A stretch of DNA of 33,095 bases from Planctomycetia bacterium (GTDB lineage: Bacteria; Planctomycetota; Planctomycetia; Pirellulales; Thermoguttaceae), in contig JAUNBR010000040.1 in NCBI GenBank assembly GCA_030527015.1, forward strand, positions 3,042 to 36,136, in the 5' to 3' direction. The position numbers and the translations under genes were made by a program. The notes under the pieces are model-generated. The model ran no database searches and was not told the origin of the DNA. It was given only the letters and a program-made list of their open reading frames with translations. Below are positions 9,701 through 17,648 of the stretch, piece after piece. Each line of letters begins with the position of its first letter. Within the stretch, counting starts at the first letter, position 1.

Positions 9701-10777
9701 ATGTCCACGAAACATCCCAGTTATAATGGCCGAATGATGAAAGCACTTCGCCTGGAACCCGTGGACCAAACACCGATCTGGCTGATGCGCCAGGCAGGAC
9801 GATATATGGCGGAATACCGTGCTGTCCGCTCGGCAACAAATTTCCTCGATCTTTGTCGAAATCCCGACTTATGCGCAGAGGTGATGCTTACCGCCGTGGA
9901 ACGTTTAGGTGTGGACGCCGCCATTATTTTTTCTGATTTACTGCCGATTTTACAGGCCATGGGAATGGATCTGGAATTCGCCGCGGGAGAAGGACCCGTC
10001 ATTCATAATGCCATCCAGGACACCTCTCAAGTCGACATTCTTCAGGAACTGGAAGATGCGCAGGCGCTGGATTTCGTATACCAGACCGTCCAAAAAACAC
10101 GCGCAGGATTAAATGAAAACATTCCGGTTATCGGCTTTTCTGGTGCTCCATTTACTCTGGCAAGTTACGCCGTGGAGGGTGGTGCCAGCCGGGATTACGC
10201 ACGAACAAAATATATTATGTATACTGACGCCGGTGCATGGAGTGCTCTGATGAGTCGGCTCTCACGCGCAATTACTCTGTATCTTACAGAACAGATTAAA
10301 GCTGGTGCACAGATCGTACAGCTTTTTGACAGCTGGGTGGGATGTCTCGGCGTTTCTGACTATGAAAATTTTGTTCTCTCATATGTCCAGCAGATCATTC
10401 ATAACTTAAAGACTTCATTTCCCGAAACGCCGGTTATTTATTTCGCGACAGGAAATCCCATGCTTCTTCCTTCCATTTCACGCTGCGGAGGAGACTGTAT
10501 CGGAGTGGACTGGCGAATCGAAATAAACACTGCCTGGGATATAATCGGACATCATCTTTCGATCCAGGGAAATATGGATCCTCTGGTACTTTTAACGAAA
10601 CCAGAAATTATCCGTCATCATGTTTCTCGTATTTTACATCAGACTGCCGGCCGACCAGGTCATATATTTAACCTCGGCCACGGAATAAACAAAAATACGC
10701 CCGTGGAAAATGTAATCGCCCTGGTTAAAATGGTACATGAAATGACAGAATGTCCTCTTTCAAAAAATAATTTATAA
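9701..10777 (+). CDS. hemE: Uroporphyrinogen decarboxylase
   Basis: 358 aa, normal length for the family. It decarboxylates the four acetate side chains of uroporphyrinogen III to give coproporphyrinogen III in cytoplasmic haem synthesis. The N-terminal signature PIWLMRQAGRY is at residues 25-35, with the substrate-binding arginines. FSDLLPI around residues 77-83 carries the catalytic aspartate (about D79). The later GFSGAPFTLASY and FNLGHGI stretches are also typical of the family. No Shine-Dalgarno sequence is visible before the ATG. It follows the propeller gene by ~170 bp. No other haem gene is adjacent. An IR105 element begins almost directly after the stop. Confidence 0.97.
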   Translation: MSTKHPSYNGRMMKALRLEPVDQTPIWLMRQAGRYMAEYRAVRSATNFLDLCRNPDLCAEVMLTAVERLGVDAAIIFSDLLPILQAMGMDLEFAAGEGPVIHNAIQDTSQVDILQELEDAQALDFVYQTVQKTRAGLNENIPVIGFSGAPFTLASYAVEGGASRDYARTKYIMYTDAGAWSALMSRLSRAITLYLTEQIKAGAQIVQLFDSWVGCLGVSDYENFVLSYVQQIIHNLKTSFPETPVIYFATGNPMLLPSISRCGGDCIGVDWRIEINTAWDIIGHHLSIQGNMDPLVLLTKPEIIRHHVSRILHQTAGRPGHIFNLGHGINKNTPVENVIALVKMVHEMTECPLSKNNL

Positions 10778-10780
10778 CCT

Positions 10781-10902
10781 TTATCCCGATACACGATAAA
10801 ATTTCTGTTTCTCCGGCATTTTTGCCTTCCCGCCAGAGTGCTGGAATGAAAATGCTGCTTTTCGTGCCACACAGCGGAAAATTAAGGAAAAACTAAGATA
10901 AT
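10781..10902 (+). repeat. IR105 element, forward, with enlarged loop
   Basis: Begins 3 bp after the hemE stop (TTATCCCGATACACGATAAA). The middle is longer than usual: between the GGCATTTTTGCC and GAAAATGCTGC landmarks there are extra bases (CCGCCAGAGTGCTGG). The right arm is CGGAAAATTAAGG. Confidence 0.75.
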
Positions 10903-10939
10903 CCTAAATTTCATTCAGAAACCATTTTATCCGCGATTC

Positions 10940-11040
10940 AGTATAAATTTCCGCTTCCACTGTCCGCCAACATTTTGTTTCGCTGAAAATGTCTGCTTAA
11001 AGAGCTGGTACAAAACGGAAAGTTATAAAGAGAATCAAGA
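10940..11040 (+). repeat. IR105 element, forward, leading into the 197-bp array
   Basis: Left end TATAAATTTCCGC, inner hairpin ACATTTTGTTTCGCTGAAAATGT and right arm CGGAAAGTTATAAAG. The inner stem has ACATTTT / AAAATGT where most copies have GCATTTT / AAAATGC, a paired change. It behaves as the diverged first IR105 member of the adjoining array. Confidence 0.8.
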
Positions 11041-11631
11041 ATATATTTCTTTTACGTATCTCCATAAAACAGACTTTCCCTGAGAAGAAAACGGGAGAGT
11101 GAGGGAAATTTTTTAGTGTGTTTTGGATATAAAATATACCCGATATACTATAAATTTTCGTTTCTCCAGCATTTTATTTCGCTGAAAATGTCTGCATTCA
11201 GAGCCTCACTAAACGGAAAGTTAAAAGAGAATCAGGAATATATTTCTTTTACGTATCTCCATAAAACAGACTTTCCCCGAGATGAAAACGGGAGAGTGAG
11301 GGAAATTTTTTAGTGTGTTTTGGATATAAAATATACCCGATATACTATAAATTTTCGTTTCTCCAGCATTTTATTTCGCTGAAAATGTCTGCATTCAGAG
11401 CCTCACTAAACGGAAAGTTAAAAGAGAATCAGGAATATATTTCTTTTACGTATCTCCATAAAACAGACTTTCCCCGAGATGAAAACGGGAGAGTGAGGGA
11501 AATTTTTTAGTGTGTTTTGGATATAAAATATACCCGATATACTATAAATTTTCGTTTCTCCAGCATTTTATTTCGCTGAAAATGTCTGCATTCAGAGCCT
11601 CACTAAACGGAAATTTATAGTGAAAACAGTA
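11041..11631 (+). repeat. Tandem array, three 197-bp units
   Basis: The landmark ATATATTTCTTTTACG recurs at 11041, 11238 and 11435, an exact 197-bp period. Each unit is a ~95-bp spacer (ending GAGAGTGAGGGAAATTTTTT) followed by a forward IR105 element (ATACCCGATATACTATAAA to AGAGAATCAGGA). Units 2 and 3 are virtually identical; unit 1 differs at a few bases and the last IR105 has a different right end. A 65-aa ORF recurs exactly once per unit, but it is a by-product of the repeat. The array lies between the convergent hemE and ctpA-like genes. Confidence 0.95.
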
Positions 11632-11681
11632 TAAGAAAAAAAATTTTTCTGATCATAATTTTTATGCCCGATACATTATTA

Positions 11682-11795
11682 AATTTATACTGCGCCTACT
11701 TTAAATTTCTGTTTTATGTGGTTCTTAAAGCATGCATTTTCGAGAAGCAAAAATATCGGAAAAGAGGAAATTACAGTGCATCAGAGATAACTTCA
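11682..11795 (-). repeat. IR105 element, reverse, overlapping the ctpA-like 3' end
   Basis: Reads as a reverse copy: CTACTTTAAATTTCTG, then the GTGGTTCTTAAAGCATGCATTTTC and AGCAAAAATATCGG hairpin arms, then GAAATTACAGTGCATCAGAG. The last part continues into the coding sequence of the minus-strand protease gene and contains its stop codon. Confidence 0.8.
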
Positions 11796-13810
11796 CTTCC
11801 CGCGACAGCTGGTACGGACATTTTTTCATGGCTTAAAACCTGAATGGCTGCCTTCAGGAAAACATCTTCTTCAGGAAATGAAATCTCTCCAGTCACCGCC
11901 GATTTCTGCGAAAAATTCACATGCATTTCATTCCCTTCTCTCTCTTCCTCAGCGAAAGTCTGAAGCGCATTTCCCACAGGAGGAAAAGTCTCCGCCAAAG
12001 CAGGTTTCGTAACCTCATATACTTTCACATCTGGTAACACTCCGACATGATTATATTTTCTGCCTGTGGGAGAATAAAAGAGAGAAGTGGTCAGTTTTAT
12101 CCCCAGCGGTTTTCGCGAAAGCTGGTATATTCCCTGAACGGACCCTTTTCCATAACTCTGTTCCCCAAGAACCTGACCGCGACGATTTTCACTTATCGCA
12201 CCAGCAAAAATTTCTGAAGCACTGGCACTATCACGATCAATTAACACCACCAGCGGAATGTTCCATGTCTTTCCTCCTGAAGCACGATATGTCATATTTT
12301 GATATTCATATTTTCCACGAATGGACACGATATTTCCCTCGGCCAAAAACAGATCCGCCAGCTCCACCGCAGCCAGCAGTAATCCGCCCGGATTCCCACG
12401 CAGATCCAAAACAAGACTTTTCATCCCTTCTCGCCGCAATTCATGTAATTTTGCATCTAAAATTCGTGCACTATCATCCTGAAATGTGGGTACACGAAGA
12501 TATGCCATACCGTCCGTTCCCGGCAAAATCCGAGCACTTTCCACAGAGGGTATGGTAACTTTTGTTCGCCTGACACGTACGCTTCGACGCTCCGATCCGT
12601 TCACGGAAGCCAGCTGTAAAATCACAGAAGTCCCCTCCTCTCCCTGTAAAAAGGAAGCCGCCATATCCGCAGAGGCCTTATCTAAAAGTTTATTATTCAC
12701 CCCCACCAAAAGATCACCTGTCTTCACACCTGCCACTTCCGCTGGACTGCCGGGAATCACTCGTGATATTAAAAAGTTTCCATTTTCCTGCTTCACCACC
12801 ACTCCCAGACCAACAAAATTTCCTCGAATCGTGGAAAGTGAATCCTGTAACTGTGTCGGCGTTAATAATGAAGAATATGGATCCAGCGTTCCGATCAGGC
12901 CGCACAGACCTTCCAGCATCAAAGCTCGAGCTGGTGCTTCAGAAAAATATTTTCTCGCCAGTTTTTGTATTTCTAAAATACACAGAACCATCTGACGATC
13001 ATTCATTAAAGAATGTGCGGCCAAATAATTTCGCACCTCTTCCCGAAATTCACATATAATTTTATCTGAAACTTCTGGTAAAATAACTTCACGAAAAAAT
13101 GAATTACTCAGCGCAATTTCCATTCCATTCATCATTCGGCCCATAATTTGTTCGGGCTTCAGTGATACAACAAAATTTAAATTTAGTTTTTGTAAAATTT
13201 CTTGCGCTAAAGCAGATAAATCTTCCTCTGTTAATGTCAGGCTTATTTTCCTAAAATCCTGATCCGAATAACGCCGATAAATATCTCGGTGAAGCCGGAC
13301 GAAATTATATCTCCTCTGAAGTTCCTGTACATTAGGAAATTGGCGTAAGCCTTCCTCGTACAGTTTTACCGCATCTGACCAGCACCCCTCTTTTTCAAGA
13401 GTTTTTCCCTGCTGTATCACTTCCTGTATATACGCAGACTGACCATTTTTTGCTTCATATTTCTGTACTTCAGAAGATTTTTTAGCTTTCCCTTCAGACG
13501 AATTTTCTAATTTCGATAAAACTTTAATCGAATGTACTTTTTCCGGGAAGACGTGTTCAAAATTCTTTTGAGAAGTCCTCTTCACGTCCTTCTGTAAGAT
13601 TTCCTCCGGCTTTACCCCCACATCAGTAATCTGGGGAAACGAAGAAAGCGGAAGGCATTCTCGACAAAACTTCTCACTTTTTTTCTCTGAAAAAGATTCC
13701 TTTATCTTTTCTGTACCTAATAATTTACCAGAAGATACAGCGAATAAAAAGATAAATAAAACAAAAAATAAGACAGTGTACTTCCTGTGTACTGCTCTAA
13801 ACGCATTCAT
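11771..13810 (-). CDS. ctpA: C-terminal processing protease (S41 family, PDZ domain)
   Basis: 679 aa, longer than a typical CtpA because of a ~200-residue N-terminal extension. An N-terminal hydrophobic segment (residues ~12-28) exports or anchors it. Residues ~125-175 look TPR-like (DAVKLYEEGLRQFPN). A PDZ domain at ~330-400 (GLGVVVKQENG ... VIPGSPAEVAGVKTGD) binds substrate C-termini. The S41 catalytic core has the serine in DSASASEIFAGA (about residue 530) and the lysine in SYGKGSVQ (about 555), the Ser-Lys dyad of the family. Expected role: cleaving the C-terminal ends of envelope proteins. The ATG follows AAGGGAATGGAAA, a fair ribosome site. The last codons (ending S-D-A-L) and the stop come from an IR105 terminus. 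The gene symbol is by family; a tail-specific protease (Prc) name is also possible. Confidence 0.93.
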   Translation of the reverse strand: MNAFRAVHRKYTVLFFVLFIFLFAVSSGKLLGTEKIKESFSEKKSEKFCRECLPLSSFPQITDVGVKPEEILQKDVKRTSQKNFEHVFPEKVHSIKVLSKLENSSEGKAKKSSEVQKYEAKNGQSAYIQEVIQQGKTLEKEGCWSDAVKLYEEGLRQFPNVQELQRRYNFVRLHRDIYRRYSDQDFRKISLTLTEEDLSALAQEILQKLNLNFVVSLKPEQIMGRMMNGMEIALSNSFFREVILPEVSDKIICEFREEVRNYLAAHSLMNDRQMVLCILEIQKLARKYFSEAPARALMLEGLCGLIGTLDPYSSLLTPTQLQDSLSTIRGNFVGLGVVVKQENGNFLISRVIPGSPAEVAGVKTGDLLVGVNNKLLDKASADMAASFLQGEEGTSVILQLASVNGSERRSVRVRRTKVTIPSVESARILPGTDGMAYLRVPTFQDDSARILDAKLHELRREGMKSLVLDLRGNPGGLLLAAVELADLFLAEGNIVSIRGKYEYQNMTYRASGGKTWNIPLVVLIDRDSASASEIFAGAISENRRGQVLGEQSYGKGSVQGIYQLSRKPLGIKLTTSLFYSPTGRKYNHVGVLPDVKVYEVTKPALAETFPPVGNALQTFAEEEREGNEMHVNFSQKSAVTGEISFPEEDVFLKAAIQVLSHEKMSVPAVAGSEVISDAL

Positions 13811-14322
13811 TTTCCATTCCCTTTAAAATTTTTCGCCACTTATGCTTTTAATTAATTTTACCCCTTAAATGGAAAAATCAAAATGTATTTTTATTAAAAT
13901 TATACTTTTTAAGAGAAAATACATTTAAGATTTAGTTATTATGCCGAATAAATAAATCCTCCTGCTATCATTTATGTAAATTTTTATTTTTTTGATTAAA
14001 AAACACTAAAGTATAAATGTACGACTTCTGCCAGTTTTACTTCAGATTTCGATTTATACGACACTTTTCTTTTTAGAAAACCTAAAATAGAACGTTATTT
14101 GGCCAGATAATTTGATCTTGACAGACGCCTCCTTTTTTGAAATTATATTCTTGTATTTCATGATTATGATTTATTTTAGACTTTCCTTCATGCCGGTTCT
14201 TATTCACACTCACGGTTTATATTCGAAGTACCTACAAAAAAGAATTCAGATATAAAAATTTATCAGATTCTGGTACCACAGTTTCAGTCAGGCATATTAG
14301 GAAACATGGAAAGTCAAAATTA
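13811..14322. other. Divergent intergenic region without a gene
   Basis: AT-rich gap between the protease (minus) and lipoprotein (plus) genes. A minus-strand TATAAT (13899-13904 on the given strand) may be the protease -10. A perfect TTGACA at 14118-14123 with a poor AATTAT 17 bp later may be a weak promoter for the lipoprotein gene. No ORF or RNA gene was recognised. Confidence 0.35.
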
Positions 14323-14430
14323 TATATCCGATACACTATAAATTTCCGCTTCCTCGGCATTTTTGCTTCGCGGAAAATGTCTGCTTTCAGAGCCGCACTA
14401 AACGGAAATTTAAAATGGTACCAGTATATT
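14323..14430 (+). repeat. IR105 element, forward, full length
   Basis: A well-preserved copy: left end TATATCCGATACACTATAAA, inner hairpin GGCATTTTTGCTTCG / GAAAATGTC, right arm CGGAAATTTAAAATGG and end CCAGTATA. It ends 58 bp before the next start codon. Confidence 0.92.
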
Positions 14431-14487
14431 TAAATAGAAATTTCAGCACAAAAACCGAAATAGAATTATCCGTACAGGAGACATTAT

Positions 14488-15411
14488 ATGGATAACAGCA
14501 CAAAAATAAAGTTTGTTTTCATTCTTTTTTTGCTCTGCACTCCAGGAATTATCACTCTGTTCTGTGGATGTAACGCAGAAAAAGTGGGAACGAAAACTTC
14601 TTCAGAAAAAGAGGGACAGAGTCTAAACACGGCGACTGAAAACCTTACTTCTGACGTTATCCCGGAGAAAACGGATAACCGCAACAAAAATACTGCAGAA
14701 ATGGTCTCGCGGGAAAAACAGACACCGGATAATACAGACATTTTTAAGCTCACAGACGCTCAGCTAGAAGAAGCATTACAAAATTTCGCGAAAACTTTTG
14801 AACATGATCCAGAAATCGCGAAAATGGAAGAGCCTATTAAAATCACATATTATTTTATCCGTGCTTTACAGCAAAAAGATAACAAAACACTTCTTGCTCT
14901 GCTGAGTACCGCAGCTCGGGCAGAATGGAGAAAAAAACAGACTTCTTTTGGCCCCAGTGCATGTGAAAATATGGAAGTGGAATTCGGAAATATTCAGTAT
15001 TTAAATGACCCAGAAACTAAAGAAGTGATCGGCGCACGAATCGGCACGATCTGGAAAATTCACGATGAAAATTCAGATAGTCCCTCTGACACTTATGAGG
15101 ATATGATCGTCTGTGTACTGCGAAAAGAAGAATCTCAGCAGTGGAAAATGGCCGGAATGATCGCCGTGGTCAGCGAGGATTTTCCGCCTATCATCTTAAA
15201 TTTTGAAGATCTTCAAGAAATGGAATACATGAACGAAAATATAGATAAAGAAATTCAGTCACGAATGGAAAACCAGAAAAACGAAAAAACTCAAAATACC
15301 ACCACTCCAGAAAACTCCAGTACGCATCCTTCAAAAGAAGTTCTTATACCGCTTCTTCCTGAAACAGAACAAAACGTGGAAGAGAAAACAGAAGAGAACG
15401 CAAAAAATTAG
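14488..15411 (+). CDS. Putative lipoprotein of unknown function
   Basis: 307 aa, family not recognised. A hydrophobic N-terminus (residues ~7-26) ends in LFCGC, so cleavage before Cys28 as a lipoprotein is possible, although the lipobox is not ideal. Residues ~30-85 are polar, low-complexity linker. Residues ~110-240 form a compact domain starting IKITYYFIRALQQKDNKTLL and containing a strand-rich part, ending near the conserved-looking WKMAGMIAV. This pattern resembles small NTF2/SnoaL-like folds, which is inference only. The C-terminal ~60 residues are again Glu/Asn/Lys-rich. The start is well supported by AGGAG at 14476-14480, 7 nt before the ATG. It converges on the MnmE-like gene. Confidence 0.8.
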   Translation: MDNSTKIKFVFILFLLCTPGIITLFCGCNAEKVGTKTSSEKEGQSLNTATENLTSDVIPEKTDNRNKNTAEMVSREKQTPDNTDIFKLTDAQLEEALQNFAKTFEHDPEIAKMEEPIKITYYFIRALQQKDNKTLLALLSTAARAEWRKKQTSFGPSACENMEVEFGNIQYLNDPETKEVIGARIGTIWKIHDENSDSPSDTYEDMIVCVLRKEESQQWKMAGMIAVVSEDFPPIILNFEDLQEMEYMNENIDKEIQSRMENQKNEKTQNTTTPENSSTHPSKEVLIPLLPETEQNVEEKTEENAKN

Positions 15412-15491
15412 AAGAGACGAGTAAAAACGGTTAAAAGTACACACTCATTTCCGCTTTTCAGAAAAAATAAACGTTTATCTGATTTCATTTA

Positions 15492-15595
15492 ATATCCTGG
15501 TTCCACTTTAAATTTCCGTTTTGTGCGGCTCTAAAAGAGGTATTTTCTGCGAATCAAAATGCCGGTAAAGCGAAATTTTATAGTGTATCGGGTAA
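15492..15595 (-). repeat. IR105 element, reverse, full length
   Basis: TATCCTGGTTCCACTTTAAA at one end, then GTGCGGCTC, the GAATCAAAATGCCGG arm, and TTTTATAGTGTATCGGGTA at the other end. Located between convergent genes. Confidence 0.88.
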
Positions 15596-15637
15596 GAAAG
15601 TATGCACCTATTAATTACGTACAAAAGAATTTTGCTG

Positions 15638-15719
15638 ATCAGGCATTTTTGAGGCTTTTCAGAAATGCCTGTTTTTATAATCTCAGGAACCGGATTTTAA
15701 AGCAGAATCAGGAATGTCC
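15638..15719 (+). repeat. IR105 fragment, forward, left end missing
   Basis: Contains an inner hairpin AGGCATTTTTG / CAGAAATGCCTG and a right half ending GCAGAATCAGGA, but no left terminal arm. It could also act as a bidirectional stop between the convergent genes; no strong U-tract follows. Confidence 0.6.
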
Positions 15720-15811
15720 ACACGCATTAATCCTTCATTTTTATGTCCCAAAATCTGGTGAATCATGAAAAACACTTAAAACGAGAGCACAGGAAAATAT
15801 GCGCCAAAAAA

Positions 15812-16837
15812 TCACACCAGACCGATCGGAATCGCGGTACCCGGTTTCGGCGTTACAGGAATCAGGATTTTAAGGATTTTTTCACACAGAACCGGCATAC
15901 TTTCTTCCCATTTTGCCGAAACGAAGACTGAGTTTTCCTTTTCATTTATGAGAGGGGATGACTGACATAAATCGCATTTATTCCATACATGTAAACATTT
16001 TTTCTCTGGCGGAAACGTAAAACCCTCCACAAAATGAGGAAAATCTCGCGCATCATGGACCATCAGAATCAGATCTGCATCCGCCATTTCCTCCTCTGCC
16101 CGGCGCATTCCTCCTTTTTCGATTTCATCCTCTGTTCCTTCGCGCCAGCCAGCTGTATCCACCAATAAAAAATTCCATCCGTCAAAAGTAAAATTTTCCT
16201 TTACCAGATCTCGTGTCGTACCAGCACGATCATCCACCAAAACACGTGAAAATCCCAGTAAGGCATTAAAAAGGGAGCTTTTACCGACATTCGTAGGACC
16301 AGCAAAAATGATTTTCCAAGGAACCAGCAGATGTTTTGCGATATGCTGCCAGCAGAAAAGCTTTTCTTTTAAATTCTGACGCCGCTCAGGTACCTGCTCC
16401 ATGTCTATTTCCAGCAGAGCATCTCGTAAAGCACCATTATACTGATCCATAATAATACTCGAAATGCGCCAAGTCGTCGCATGTGGCAGCATTTCCGCCG
16501 CGATTCGCTGAATTTTGTTTGTATAATGACGTTCTAAAAACTTTTCATATGAAAGTTCCTTTACGCCATGAACTTCTAAAAGCTGCGCGATTCGGCGCAT
16601 CGCCACCGGAGAACCATGGCTGTGAATTTCCACCACGTCTTCCCCGGTACGACACACGACCACATCTTCTTTTAGAATTTTACCATACAAAACCCGGTCA
16701 CAGGAAACTTCTGATACCAAAATACCGCGCAGAGAGACAAAAATTTGATCCACACATTCAGAGGCAGAAATCCCCTGAACCTGAATGACACCGATCGCTC
16801 CCTGCCCTGGCGGCGTTAAAAAGGTATATGTATTCAT
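15812..16837 (-). CDS. Divergent, shortened MnmE/TrmE-like GTPase
   Basis: 341 aa, against ~450 for classical MnmE. The N-terminus (FLTPPGQGAIGVIQVQG) and GEDVVEIHSHGSPVAMRRI match the TrmE N-terminal domain. A complete G domain follows: P-loop GPTNVGKSS (~residue 180), RAGTTRD (switch I), DTAGW, NKCD and SAK. Missing are the conserved FLNGKLDL-type segment (replaced by FLERHYTNKIQRI), much of the helical domain, and the C-terminal CIGK cysteine motif; the protein ends PKPGTAIPIGLV. Classical MnmE with MnmG modifies U34 of tRNA; whether this protein still does is unclear. A GTG start at 16876 is open, but the ATG at 16837 gives the family's usual N-terminus. Confidence 0.88.
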   Translation of the reverse strand: MNTYTFLTPPGQGAIGVIQVQGISASECVDQIFVSLRGILVSEVSCDRVLYGKILKEDVVVCRTGEDVVEIHSHGSPVAMRRIAQLLEVHGVKELSYEKFLERHYTNKIQRIAAEMLPHATTWRISSIIMDQYNGALRDALLEIDMEQVPERRQNLKEKLFCWQHIAKHLLVPWKIIFAGPTNVGKSSLFNALLGFSRVLVDDRAGTTRDLVKENFTFDGWNFLLVDTAGWREGTEDEIEKGGMRRAEEEMADADLILMVHDARDFPHFVEGFTFPPEKKCLHVWNKCDLCQSSPLINEKENSVFVSAKWEESMPVLCEKILKILIPVTPKPGTAIPIGLV

Positions 16838-16941
16838 TACGAAACTATTCTTTAGAAAGCACCCTCTCAGAAACACATTCTGAACTTAACAGGAGAGCAT
16901 TATAACACATTTTCCATAAAAAGAAATGGTGAACAAAAAAT

Positions 16942-17018
16942 TTTATACCCGATGCACTATAAATTTCCATTTCTTCTGTATTTTGCTTCACTGAAAATGT
17001 CAGCTTTCAGCGCCTCAT
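16942..17018 (+). repeat. IR105 element, forward, right part lost
   Basis: Starts TTATACCCGATGCACTAT, has the TATTTTGCTTCACTGAAAATGTC hairpin region, then runs into the left end of the next copy after CAGCGCCTCA. Confidence 0.8.
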
Positions 17019-17125
17019 ATACCTGATACAGATATAAAATTCCGTTTCCCAAGCATTTTTACTTCACCGAAAATGCCTGCTTTCAGCGAGCAAAAAAACG
17101 GAAATTTAAAGGAGAACCTGGAATA
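17018..17125 (+). repeat. IR105 element, forward, full length, abutting the previous copy
   Basis: ATACCTGATACAGATATAAA left end, GCATTTTTACTTCACCGAAAATGC hairpin, CGGAAATTTAAAGGAGAACC right end. A second short right-end fragment (CGAAAATTTAAGGTGGAATA) follows at about 17129-17148. Confidence 0.85.
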
Positions 17126-17242
17126 AAACGAAAATTTAAGGTGGAATACGCATAATAAACACAAGAAACAAAAAATCTTACCCCCGCTTGTGGTTTTAGA
17201 AAAGCACTTTACAATAAAAGTCTTTATTATTTTTACTGAAAT

Positions 17243-17372
17243 ATATACTGTTTCCACTTTAAATTTCCATTTTGTGCGGTTTTTAAAGCAGGCATTTTCA
17301 GCGAAGCAAAAATACCGGTGAAGCAAAATTTTAATGCCGGTGAAGTGGAATTTTATAGTGCATCAGGATATA
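17243..17372 (-). repeat. IR105 element, reverse, with internal duplication
   Basis: TATACTGTTTCCACTTTAAA at one end and TTTTATAGTGCATCAGGATA at the other. The segment AATACCGGTGAAGCAAAATTT is followed by a near-copy (AATGCCGGTGAAGTGGAATTT), making this copy ~25 bp longer. The outer arms TTTCCA and TGGAA have changed together relative to TTTCCG / CGGAA. Further broken fragments lie at 17500-17600 before aspS. Confidence 0.82.
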
Positions 17373-17648
17373 TATTACACCGGTGCCACTTAAAATCTTT
17401 TATATCTTTTCAGATAAGCTCGTTTTTTACGAAAAATAAAATCCACAGAAAAAATTTCATGCACGGTACACACAAATTTCCACTAAAAATTCACTTTCTC
17501 GGTATTTTATAGTATATCGGGTATAAAAACGGAAATTTAAGTGGAATCCGCATAAGTATATCGAATATAAAATAAAAATTTATCACGGAACCAGTATTTT
17601 TACGGATTTTTGGATTATAAAATCTTTAATTTAGAAGGGAGAATTTCG

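Noticed and set aside
11116..11510. Two identical 65-aa ORFs in the 197-bp array
   Set aside because: Exact one-per-unit by-products of the repeat, spanning the IR105 palindrome; no ribosome site and no protein-like composition.
1377..11631. CRISPR arrays
   Set aside because: The repeats are 106-233 bp long with near-identical spacers, and no cas genes are present; CRISPR repeats are ~25-40 bp with unique spacers.
14323..14430. IR105 as an ordinary intrinsic terminator
   Set aside because: The inner hairpin is AT-rich and is not followed by a T-tract, and copies also occur upstream of genes and in both orientations, so simple termination does not explain the family.
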